Source of the DNA: Brugia malayi
Lineage: Eukaryota > Nematoda > Chromadorea > Rhabditida > Onchocercidae
Direction of reading: 5' to 3'
DNA: 64,000 nucleotides
Assembly: GCF_000002995.4 (NCBI RefSeq)
Contig: NW_025062477.1
Location: 2,859,501-2,923,500 of the forward strand
Position numbers and translations under genes: made by a program. Positions 17,017-28,434 of the stretch are shown in pieces. How positions within the stretch are numbered: position 1 is the stretch's first letter; each line of letters starts with the position of its first letter. The notes beneath the pieces are model-generated. The model made no database searches. It was not told the DNA's origin and was given only the letters and a program-made list of their open reading frames with translations.

Positions 17017-20000
17017 AGACGAAGCTTGGCTCCTTCAACGGTCGGTGGGACTTCGTCGTCACCTGCGATAAAACCATACGTTTCGCTTGGTGACGGCACA
17101 AAATTACGGGAGCGGAAAAAACACAAAATGAACGCATTAGAAGTTAGTGCAAATTTTCTGGAGTTTTGTAATCATGATGAATGTTTTCTGAATTAGTCTG
17201 TGAAGGTAATGAATTTTGCTTTCTTCAAAAATAGTCGTAATCAATCACTTTACACTTGCATTCTATTAGGTTTTGTCCTTCGATCTGATCCTTACAATTG
17301 CGGCTGATCTATGCCTGCAGCTGTCTCTCGTAAATATGTTGGTGTGTGACCTACCCGTAGCTCCGAATATGTGTGGGACAAATTGCACAACACATATCGG
17401 TCCACGGGAAAGCCACACATTGACTGATTCGATCTTCCCGCCATTGCTGACCTCTCCTCATTATGATGTAGTGACCCGATGCCATATGCCATATAGTAGT
17501 GATAGTTCTGTTGCTCAGTGCCTTGTAATTCATCCAGCTACTTCTCATTGTTTATATTACAAGTTCTTAAATTCTTATAATCATGTCACTCCTTAACTGT
17601 CCTTCCTTTCCATGGAAAGCTTGGGAGATGTTTGATGTGAGGTGTAGTTCGCTCACCTCATACCAGAGATATTTAACATTTTTGCCCGTCAAGGTCATTG
17701 CTTGGAATGTATCGTGTTTAGTTGCTATTCTATCTGGTTGTAGTGTATGACTTAATGCTCTCCAGTTGAAATCAGCATGTTGATCAAACCTTATTTGTTA
17801 TTACAATACTATTGGAAGGCTAGTTATTGTTAAGCAAGGTCAGTGTAATCCTCACATGTTATCATTTGAGAAAACGGATGCCCTGTGTTGCAACTTTTGG
17901 GGGCTTTTCCGTCATCTCTTTGATTTTTCTTAATATTTCAAGTTTTTTTCTTTAATTAATCCATTTCTCTATTTCAAAGTGAAATGCTGATGGGTATTTT
18001 CAGAATAACGAAAATCCCGACCGAAATGAGCTTAAAAGTCCATATCGTAAAATCTTAGTCACAGCTATTGAAGATTTAATGCAAAAAGAACGAGGTTTCC
18101 ATGAAGAAATGATCAGCAGGCTTCTCAGCAGGCCTTTCAAAATCCCCATTCCTGATTACAGAAGTAATTATTGTCTCTAAATATTTCTTTTTTGTGTTAT
18201 GTTTTGAACTTGTTGAAATTGATTAGTCCTACTAAAGTAGTGTCACTCCACATCGGCATGGCGGCTGTCGGTTAACCCGTAGTTTCGAACATGTGTTGAT
18301 ATATTAGATAACACATGTCGGTTCTCGGGTCAATTGCTTACTAGCCGTAATTCCGAGCCGATGTCCACTGCCATTGTCTGCTCAACTTATGTATATGCTT
18401 TAACATTTTCTAATAATATATCTTCATTTTTCCATTTCGGATTATCAGTGCACTTTCGAGAGTTAAGAATTATGAGAATGACCATTGAGTAACTGGATTT
18501 TTTTTTCCATTGATAGGTCCTGGCCGGGCTCGTCCTCTTGGTCTCCGTCATTCAACGGTTCGATGTGCACTGTTTGATCCATATAGTGAAGGAGCCTTGG
18601 TGCTGTTTACACCACCGGAACTTAGTGCACATGATGCGCTCAAACTTGATACTACTAACAAACAGGTGAACATCACTGCACTTATCAGTTGGTTGCTCCT
18701 GTAGGTATATACTACCACATAATATAAATTAATATGAAGTAGCATATTTCCGATTTGGTTTCTTAGCCTGATGTATTATTGGCTTGTTGTAGGGTAATTA
18801 CGATATTGTGAACCTTGTTTGACAAAAACATGATGTTTTGTGACTCCTACAAAATTTGAGTTCCTTATATATTGATGTTCGAAAAAAGCTTATGGGAACT
18901 TGAGATATTTAAAATTAAATTAGAAGGTACATGTTGTGGTGGATCCAACATTGAGCGCTGTTCTGCGACCTCATCAACGGGAAGGTGTGAAATTTATGTA
19001 TGATTGCGTCACCGGTGTTCGCATTCCTTCCGCTCATGGTTGTATCATGGCAGATGAAATGGGTTTGGGCAAAACGCTGCAATGTATCACCTTAATGTGG
19101 ACATTACTTGTATGTCTATTATCATGTAATAATATTTTGTGATACCTACTCATTATACAATAACAGTCAAGGTTTGCACTGAAGAGAAGTGGCCGTCATG
19201 TAGATGACATTTCACAACAAACGCAAGTAACGTAACTAGATAGTGCTGTGTTGCTGCTGTCCGTGAGATTGTTAGTGTTTAAAGTTTATAGCTGAAATAT
19301 GTAAAGGGATACTGAGAAGGAAAGGGACAGTTAATGGTCTATCTAATTTGAGTGGTAGATGGAAGCGGAATACTAAAAACAAATTAGAAGGGTTTTATAG
19401 AGTTTTCATTTTTGGAGTGAATTGCAAGAGAATTCCTATGAGGAGCGAATTTTATCCAACAAATATGCTCAAAATATAAAACAGAGAAAATATAAATATT
19501 GGAATTGTTAATCAGTTTTAGCTTATATTATTTACTAAAGGCCGGTGACAGTGAAATGAACAAAAATGTAGTGTCCTTATTCTACTGAAGAAAACCAAGT
19601 AAAAATGAAATTGTTTAAATTCAAGAGAGTTACTTTAGAGACAAGGACCAGATGCAAAACCGACATTGAATAAGACAGTGATCGTTTGTCCGAGCAGTCT
19701 TGTCAAGGTTAATTCTTGCTTTGTTCGTTGTGGGTACATTCATATTTGCATTTTGACCTTGATATAAAGGTATAAAGACTTGTCTGCATGAGGGTAAGGA
19801 TTAATGATCATCCTTATTCACACCATGAAAGATATAAATTATTAACATTTTATATAATTATTAAATAAAAAACACGCAATTATCTGGTCCAATCAATCAT
19901 TATCGTTTTATGGTGCAACTTTCGGAAAGCAAATTCCGGGTTGTTTAAAAATGCAACTTTCCATTTCAGAAGAATTTATGTCTCAAATGCTATTTGGTAG

Positions 20001-23000
20001 GACCTTTATGAATTTACAGAATTGGGATAAAGAAATTAGAAAGTGGCTCGGCGGACGAGTGAATGCATTACCCGTGGATTCGGGAGGGAAAGATGAAATT
20101 GACAGGAACTTAGGTTTGTCTGATATATTGTCTGACATTTCTGGATCTCTTTACAGCTTTTGTCGTTAGTGTATCTCAGCTAATATTAGCAGATTTGAAA
20201 TAACTTCGTTTTTTTTTTTTAAAAAAAAGTAGTAGGGAAAATCGTTGAATAATATATATTTTTGTTTACGTTATTTCAGAAAAGTTTATGTCTCAGATGG
20301 GTGTGCGTTGTCCTACACCTGTACTCATTATTTCCTATGAAACTTTTCGTCTTCATGCTTCCATTCTATTGCAAAAGGAAATTGGATTAATTATTTGCGA
20401 TGAGGTTTATTTTGTATTCTAATATTTCTCTATTTCTTCGCTACTATGAAGTGTAGTCAGTCTAATAGTTAGGATTATCAGGTGTTTTATCACATTATAT
20501 ATATTCTTAAGTGCGTAGTCGTAGATTCATTTCATATTCATATTATTAATCGTTGGTGGCAATTTACTGATGGATCATTATCTACTCATTACTTCTTAAG
20601 TTTCAAAACATTTTTTCAAAGTCTTTTTGTTGCTATCGCTAGTAGCAAACCCAATTCGAGTAACTCACAGAAATGAAAGGTATTATTACGGTAAATTCCC
20701 ATCCCTTTATATTCTTGTGCTCTTTCTCATTGTGTTGTTTATTGATTTGTACCGTTATTTTTTTTGCCATATTGATTTGCACACTTATTTTTACCGTTCG
20801 TACTTAATGCATTGTTTGTCGAATATGTATCAGGTTTAGTTACAAAGGTTATTATCTCAGGGTCACCGATTGAAAAATAGCGATAATCAAACATATCAAG
20901 CACTTTTTGGTTTAAAATGTGAACGACGAGTACTTATTTCTGGCACACCAATACAAAATGATCTCTTGGAATATTACAGGTTGCTGTAGTTTTTGTGGAA
21001 TATCAAAAACTTCTTGTGAAGTTCGGAGAACACTTTCAATTAAGCATTATTTCTCATAATCTATCAAGGTCATATAACAATTCATTAATGATGAATCTGA
21101 TTAAGGTACTCCATGATTGATTGTCAGTTAGAAAATTATCATCCACAATGAAACTTTTAATCACTTCTACTTCCAGTCTGATAAATTTTGTCAATCCTGG
21201 TTTGCTTGGAACAGCCTCGGAATTTAAACGACGTTTCGAAAATATTATTCTCCGAGGTCGAGATGCCGATGCGACAGATGCGCAACGCGAAAAAGGTGAT
21301 ACTGCACTTACTGAGATGTCATCCATCGTCAGTAAGTGCATCATCAGAAGAACATCCGCATTGCTCACGAAATATTTACCGGTACAATATTTCATCTATT
21401 TTAGATAGGTATGCTAAGCGTTCATATGAAATCATTTACTGCATACCATGTAATGAATTTGTTTTAGGTCAAATATGAGCTCATTATTTGTTGCAAGTTA
21501 ACAGAATTACAAGAGAAGTTATACAGGCAACTTATCAGTGCATTTTCAAAGGGTGGAAAGCAAAAAGTAACTGAAGGCAAGTGTTTCTTCTATTTAGATC
21601 TTCTGTTTAGGAAGAGCTAAGTTTTTTCTCGTGCGGCAATTAATAGATCAGTAGTACTAATAGTATTAATGGATTTAAAATATTCTCGTTTTCAGGTGAT
21701 AAAATAACAGGAACGGCACTGTCATTCATCACAAACTTGAAGAAATTATGTAATCATCCGCAATTGATACTTAATAAATGTCAAAAGAAAGAGGAAGGAT
21801 TTGAAGGTTTTATTCGATACTAATCAAAGACAACTATTTAATTTGTTAACTTTAGTAACTTATGATACTAATAATGATCACATTGCATATTTTCTAGATT
21901 GCTTGAAACTATTTCCCGGAGAATTTGGAAAGAAATTCGAGCCAGCATTTTCTGGAAAAATGAAAGTTCTGGATTACCTGCTGGCAGCAACAAGAGCCAC
22001 TACAAATGACAAATTTGTTCTGGTATCTAATTATACACAAACGATTGATGCATTTGTTGAAGTAAGCTTCGGAATTTATACCTCGCATGGTAAAAATAAC
22101 ATACGAATGATGTGGTAAATTTAGTGATGTTTGGTATGATATTAAAATAATTAAATAGGTCGATTTGTGTCAAAATTAATTATTGATGAAGGTAGTTTGT
22201 TTGATCTGGGAATTTAGTTGTCCAAATTATTCTTAGTGGCCTATTATAATGTCCTGTTGTGCATGCTATATTTAGGAGCGAAAGAAAATGAGCATTAAAT
22301 GTGCAGCTCGATGATGATTTTATCATATAGAAAACTTGCAGCTTTGCCAGCTTCGTCGCTATCCGTATATTCGTTTGGATGGAACCTGTACAATTAAGCA
22401 GCGTGCGAAATTAGTAGAGAAATTCAACGATCCCGAGGTTACATTTAATTGTGATCTTATAAAGCTTACAAGATTCATGCTTGAACCACCATTGGAATTT
22501 TTCTTCACAAAATTCATGATTTAATCATTTATACAATAGTGATTTTCTGAATCATATCTGAATTCTTGAACCCTGCACTCTTGAACCTTGTTTGAATGGT
22601 GAAAGAGATAGCCGAGAAAATCAGAACATTGTTTCGAAGGAATAGGAAAAATAAAATTTAACAGATAGACAGACATAAGAAAGGTATATTTAAATTTGGA
22701 AGTTTAATTCATCATTTAAAATCATAGTAGCTAACAAATTGAATAAGCGTTACACTTCAGAGTGTCGAGTATGTATTTTTGTTATCATCAAAAGCCGGTG
22801 GTTGTGGTTTAAATTTGATTGGTGCGAATCGGCTTATAATGTTTGATCCGGATTGGAACCCAGCAAATGATGATCAAGCGATGGCTCGAGTATGGAGAGA
22901 TGGGCAAAAGAAAAACTGTTTCATCTATCGGTTGTTGTCAGTAAAGTTTTACTCTTATTCGTTTACTAAATATGTTCTAATTTCTTATTTTCCTGAACAG

Positions 23001-25011
23001 TAACTGGGTGGCAGTCAAAGATGCACAGTAAACGCGTTGTAGTCACAGATTAGAATTTCTGTTACTAGAGCAGAGATATATGTTTGTCTAGTTTGCGGGT
23101 AAATGAAGCTATGAGTGATATTAGGCATATGTCTAATACATTAATAATTAAAAAAAATAATTGCAACCCTATAAATATTAAAGGCTTTTAAATCATATAT
23201 TGTAGTTATTTTTTTTTTTTTTTCTTTGTATGATAAAAATCTGAAGTGAAAAATCAACGAATTTGTGAAATTTGAAAAAGAAGGTTTGTGCGTAATGAGT
23301 GATATGATCTGATATGATAGATCCTGAAATACAGAAACATAATTATAATATTAGTAGTCAAGATGGAAAATATCGGTAAGGATTAATGTTGGCAAAGTGA
23401 ATTTGAGAATTAGGTTTTCGTTTTTTTTTTTTCAACCGTTTAGTTGAAACAAAGATTTAAATTAATAAAAAAAAAAAGTAATGAAATGAATGCTTTTGTA
23501 GATGGTATAGTAATTGTTCACTACTTGTTGTTACTGACACAGTTGGGTGGGATATTTTAACCCTGGAATTTGTTATTTAGGAACATTTCTATAATTTCAT
23601 GGAGTTAAGAAAAGCATGTAAAAATAAGGTTTTGAATTACCTGGACTTTGGAAACATCAGTTTGAATCTTTGTAAGAAACAAGAATAAAACTTTTGTATT
23701 GGAAAAAGATTTCGGCGAAAGAATGAAGGGGTCTTGGCCGGAGATGTTTGTTTAGTTCAGTTTATTCTATCTCATCCTTTCTTTAAAAATTTAGTTGTGG
23801 GTTTGGAAGGTTTGGAAACTCTTTACCGTAATATATTTCAAATAAATGCTATTTTGATCTGGTAATGTAGTTGGTGTAGCTGAGAATGAGCATCGACAGG
23901 TAAATTTTGACTATTATCTATTTGGATCATTATGAAAATGGAGGTTAATAAAGCTTATAAAGTTTCTTTTATTTTAAAAACCGCAAAAAGATGTTGACAA
24001 CATAGGAAGCAATTAAATGAAACTTAATGAAAATAAAAGAATTTCAAATGGCTGGAAAAAAATGAACTGTACAGAATGACAGAACCATAGAGTGTGTTGC
24101 TATATTTTCATTTTTGGAATTTCATTTCATATTTGCCTTTTTGGAAAACATTTTCAAATTTCAGTTGATAACTTTGCTCAGTAATATGCCTTTACAGACT
24201 GGTAGTATCGAGGAAAAAATGTTTCAACGACAGGCGCACAAGAAAGCACTGTCATCCTGTGTTGTTGACGAAATTTCTGATGTGGCTCGCCATTTTAGTA
24301 AGGATCAACTACGTCACTTATTTGATTTGAAAGCAGATGTCGCATCAGACACGCATCATTCGTGAGTTTTCATTTTTGGCAATTGCTGAAGCTTCTATAT
24401 AATCACAGTGAGGTATGTGACAACATTTTTCTGGAAGGAAGATTTGTATCCATGTATTATTAGAAAATATTTCGTATGATTGTTGTTGAAAATATCGATT
24501 TCAAATATCTGGTTGAATTGTATCAAATTAATACTATATTCCTAGATTGAAATGCGACCGGTGTGTAAATGGTATCGAATATAGGGAACCTCAGGAACAT
24601 GCTGATACGAACTCTGATCTCAGTGATTGGTATCATGTTCAAAAAGATGTACGCAAAGTACCGGACAAAGTGACTTTTTTGAAATCTCAATGCATATTTT
24701 TTTATTTTAGTCGTCAAGGTATCATTAATTAAAGTATTATCATATGATGTTTACGTGCAGATAGATATCATTAAAAGAGTAAAAATTATTCGGATTTAAT
24801 TCTTCTGGATTTCTTTTTTTTTTTTTTTTTTTCATTACTTTAAGCCAATAATTTTAGACATAAGAACTTTTAGGTGCTGAAAAGAGTCTTTGACTGTGGA
24901 GCCATTACATTTGTCTTTCATCAGAAATCGCATGACGTAAGGAACGAAACATTAAAAATAGAGGACGAAATTAAAGAAATAGAGGAAATTAAAGAAGATC
25001 AAGTGGAATGA
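17017..25011 (+). CDS. rad-54: RAD54 DNA repair/recombination ATPase (SWI2/SNF2 family)
   Basis: Seventeen exons: 17017-17142, 18004-18163, 18517-18665, 18927-19109, 19639-19707, 20020-20113, 20280-20404, 20861-20979, 21177-21381, 21468-21576, 21696-21806, 21898-22061, 22342-22437, 22761-22940, 24198-24361, 24546-24669, 24874-25011; 771 residues versus 747 in human RAD54L. Walker A is ADEMGLGKT (about residue 189); the DEGH box spans the exon 7/8 junction (about 301-304); the helicase C-terminal block has [17 protein letters not shown] and [10 protein letters not shown]. The zinc-finger-like tail (CDRCVNG) and FVFHQKSH end also match. RAD54 remodels DNA with RAD51 during homologous recombination, in the nucleus. 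The first exon opens with RRSLAPS, which in human directly follows Met1. Here the start is either ATG 16987 (in-frame stop TAG just upstream) or an unseen upstream exon. Intron 10 uses a GC donor. Confidence 0.95.
17340..17420. repeat. Hairpin element, copy 1 (RAD54 intron 1)
   Basis: Imperfect inverted repeat: CCCGTAG-CTCCGAATATGTGT on the left, ACACATATCGG-TCCACGGG on the right, with about 15 bases between. One unpaired A interrupts each left arm. A related element lies about 0.9 kb downstream at 18250-18364. The flanks also share GCCATTG downstream. It looks like a small foldback (MITE-like) element, though no target-site duplication could be fixed by eye. Confidence 0.6.
18250..18364. repeat. 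Hairpin element, copy 2 (RAD54 intron 2)
   Basis: Nested inverted repeats: outer arms ACATCGGC (18250-18257) and GCCGATGT (18357-18364) are perfect; then ACCCG (18275-18279) with CGGGT (18326-18330); then CGAACATGTGTT with AACACATGTCGG flanking an AT-rich loop. It is homologous to the element at 17340-17420, and the stem differs by a paired substitution. Probably a non-autonomous foldback element or a structured intronic sequence. Confidence 0.65.
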
Positions 25012-25479
25012 AAGAGAACTAAAGTGTTTTGCTTCTTTTGAATTTCTTTCGGATTTTTTGATCTGACTTTTCATCCTATATATACTGTTTATAAATTTGC
25101 ATAAACTGAATATTTTACATCACATTGCATACATATGTTAACCAACTAACGCTCATTGTGAAGAGTTGTAACAGTGTTATTTGGAGTTAGGGTGGAAAAA
25201 AATCACAAAGTGGAATCTCTGTAACATTGAAAAACATCATGAAATAATTCTTTCATACCATGAAAGAATTATTTTTCTTTCTTTTTTTACCACAATAAAT
25301 ATCACATGAAGTATCATAATTTATTGTCATAAATTGATGAAAAAGCAAATATATAAGAAATCAAATTTTACTTAGAAGTAGTGAAATTCATAGCTTAGCT
25401 TTACTGAGAATGAGATTAGTGTGGAAGAGGTAAACGAAAGGTTACATCAGATGGTGCTTTTCTGTACGAAATGAGTATC

Positions 25480-27100
25480 ATCAATGTTTCTCGATTTGAG
25501 ACTAAGAGTGGACCACTATGACATCCAGTGGAGTTAGCCTAGTGCCGAGTTTAGCATAGAGCAAAGTCTTAGAAAGGCTATAATTGTCCATTATTGGCCA
25601 GATGAATATGTCCTAGCCTCTATACCAGTGATTGATCTTGTGATCAGTGTAATCGATATTTAGGATAGTGCGGAAGTAACTGATAGAGCCAGCTAATCAA
25701 GGTTAATGATCCATAATTCTGAACTATATAGAAGAGTGGATAGTATGATCACTCTGTATTATTTTTCTTCTGATGCTTATTGCGGTTTGTTTCATACTTT
25801 TTTAAATGAAATTTCCCGAATGCTTCTCATTCCTCTTGTCAATCTCTCGTGAAATGATATTTCCTGAAGAGGTAAATTGTTGGACTAATTCAAGTTTAGA
25901 TGAGTTTATGGGTACAGCAGCATTTTTTCTTCTTTAAATTGACGTTCAGTGCAAAAAGCTCTGCAGTTTCTACAAAAAACGTTTAGTGTCCAGTGAGGGC
26001 GGTATTGTCTGCAAGGAATAAATAGTTCCCGGATAAGTTGATAATAGAGATTTGATGTGTGCTTTCAATTGTCTAAGATTTGAGTAGACTTCTGGTCGAT
26101 GTGATATCAAGTTTTCTTTATCGAAGTATCTTGAAAGTATTATGCTAAAAAAAAGTTGGTGCAAAGATGCATGTCATTCATTGTCATATGTGACATGACC
26201 GCCTGATCATCATGCATTTTGAGGAATTCAGGAAGATATGCTAATCCTTGCAAAATTTGTCATAAGCTTTTTCTGTTTACGAAATCAACAAAAGTTGCTT
26301 ATGAACATCACAAGTCTTTCTGATACCTGGAAAACTACATTTGCTCTCAGATGACATGCTTCTGCAATAGTGGACATTAGTCCTGCAAGTTCATCAAGAA
26401 TTTCTATAAGGAGCAAAGTGACATCTTTAATAATTTAAGGTGATGACCTTTTATCCTTCCTTCTCATATAGTTTAGTGATGATTGCGCCTCAGAAACTCG
26501 TGTGGAAGTTCGCTTTACTCCCAGCAATCCAAAATAAATTCCGGAAATTTAGCATGAAGTGCTTTGCTGTCATACTTTCAGGGTTCGGATGAAATTACGT
26601 GAATTCCGGATGTTTTATCAGATTTCAATTATTGTATACCTTTGGAGAGTCTCTTCCAGGTCAACGGGTTACGTCCAGTTCAGATTGTTAAGTAATATGT
26701 TGAACTTTTGATTGCCTGTGAGATTGCAAAATGCATGGACCATTGGTTGAGAATGGAAGATTTATCTGTGCGGAAGGATTAGCCATGAAGAGGGTTGCAA
26801 ACCTGAACGTAAAGTGTTTTCAAACCGGTTACCGGTATCTCTCTATGATTGAATCTTCTGTGCTAGATTGATCCATTGCTTATTCTTGATGTCCCCAAAT
26901 TTTTGCTGCAAGACGAAAAGTTTTTTTTTCCTGAATTAGCAAAATATGCTTGATGTTGTATATTTCTTTGAGCTTCTTTCATAGAATGTCACCTTTCTTA
27001 GATTTGGCCGAAAAGTGAAAGTTGAGTTTGCATTGCTCAAACTAATGAATGGTCTGTTTAACTGCAAAGTATGCTGGATACAGTGTCACATTTTGTTGAC
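25480..27100 (-). mobile_element. Decayed non-LTR (LINE, RTE/CR1-type) retrotransposon, reverse-transcriptase remnant
   Basis: Translating the minus strand in shifting frames recovers a fragmentary LINE polyprotein in the right order. About 26720-26500 gives LKSDKTSGIHVISSE and ILDCWE-SELPHEF, the 'SGKAPGxDGIPAE' and 'WExxxxPxxF' blocks. About 26060-25990 gives LADNTALTG, the degenerate catalytic Y/F-A-D-D motif. About 25950-25850 gives ALNVNLKKK, then SSKLELVQQFTSSGNIIS. About 25660-25540 gives the C-terminal block around FRTILNIDYTDHKIN and LLYAKLG. Numerous stops and frameshifts show it is long dead. The 5' endonuclease part is not recognisable beyond about 27100. The ends are approximate. 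Confidence 0.75.
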
Positions 27101-27924
27101 ATACAGAATAACAGATAATGTGACAATTGATGTGATCTTCACTGAGTGACATCAACTGATGACAAAGATCGGAAAATATTTATCATTTCGATGAGCGTAA
27201 AATTTTGACGGTCTTTTTTCCTATATTTAATAAACTGAAGAGGACAAGGTATGAGTCATTTCTTCGAATGTGTTTTCTCGGGAAGAAATAAGAAAATAAT
27301 TTCTTATCAAAGAGAATTGACAATTAGTAGAATAATAATATCACGTACCGATAGCATTTTATACTTTGTCTTTGTTTTTGAAATGAGATTGTTGTGGTGA
27401 TAGTAAACACAGAAAGTTCATATACAAAAGTGATATTCGTTTGCGAGTATTGAAATATAATTGGTATAATGTTAGAGAAAACGTGAAAGGCTTTCTTGGA
27501 GATCTGATCTTCAGTATGTTTTATAAGTATTTAAGTATTAGCTTGGAGTTTAATTAATAAATGAATGACAAGCAAGAAACTAGAATTAGCATAAGGAATT
27601 TTTTAGATTGCCAAATAGGATAGTTGAGTAAATTAGACAAGAGATAAGATAGTGAAAAAGATATGAACTTTGTATGATCTCTATTATCAAATGTTCTACA
27701 CATGATGATGAAAGTATTGGAATCTTAACTAAAAGTAATAGAAAGTGGAAAGTATAGAAGATGAAATTTAAGTCTATCAAATTTAAGACTATCAGTCAGA
27801 AAGATTCATGAGAAGAGTGAATGATCTTAACTTCAAGCTAACTAGCAAAACTAGTTCATTAATTATTAGCATATGCATATCGTATTACTTCCAAATAGCG
27901 ATGAGGAGCAAAGTATCGGTCATT

Positions 27925-28020
27925 TTTTAAGTTCCTAAATTGTAGATGTTATGCTTCTAGATTTCCAATGGTTTTAAGTTCCTAAATTATAGATATTATG
28001 CTTTTAGATTTCCAGTGGTT
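27925..28020. repeat. 47-bp direct duplication
   Basis: TTTTAAGTTCCTAAATTRTA begins at about 27926 and again 47 bases later. The two copies differ by only a few substitutions over the unit, ending in CCARTGGTT. It is non-coding. Confidence 0.9.
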
Positions 28021-28434
28021 ATTCACAACTACTATTCCTGAATACCAATGATATCAAGAAGACTACAGTTTTCATTGTGCTCCAGTGACAGTCGACCAGA
28101 CCATGGCATGATGTTCTAAAGAGACCATTGCTCTGTGAATGTTTGCGCACCCGTCTGTCTGCCTGTCTGCGTCTGTATATATCTGTGTCCTTATTTGTCT
28201 GCACTCATATATATCTGCGTCTCTGTATGTCTGCATCCATGCATGTGTATGTATGCCGCATATAAACTGATTCGTACCCAATGCGCTTCGGTCGATGAGT
28301 GCTTAATGGGGTGGTTCATTTCTCCCGTGTAGTCGCGGTGTTTTTCTCAGATTTTTTGGTAATTGTTAGTGAGGGATGAGTAATGCAAGAATATGCAAAG
28401 TAATATCATATCTTTAACAGTTATAGTATTACAA

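Larger units (their letters stand above)
25012..28434. other. Intergenic region between RAD54 and Acinus
   Basis: Holds the RAD54 3' UTR (candidate polyadenylation signal AATAAA near 25294), a decayed LINE (about 25480-27100), a 47-bp direct duplication (27925-28020) and a CTGT/CTGC-rich stretch (about 28140-28250) in the probable promoter area of the Acinus gene. No intact gene is seen. Confidence 0.7.

Noticed and set aside
17273..17596. 107-codon open frame
   Set aside because: It lies inside RAD54 intron 1 and spans the hairpin element; no similarity recognised.
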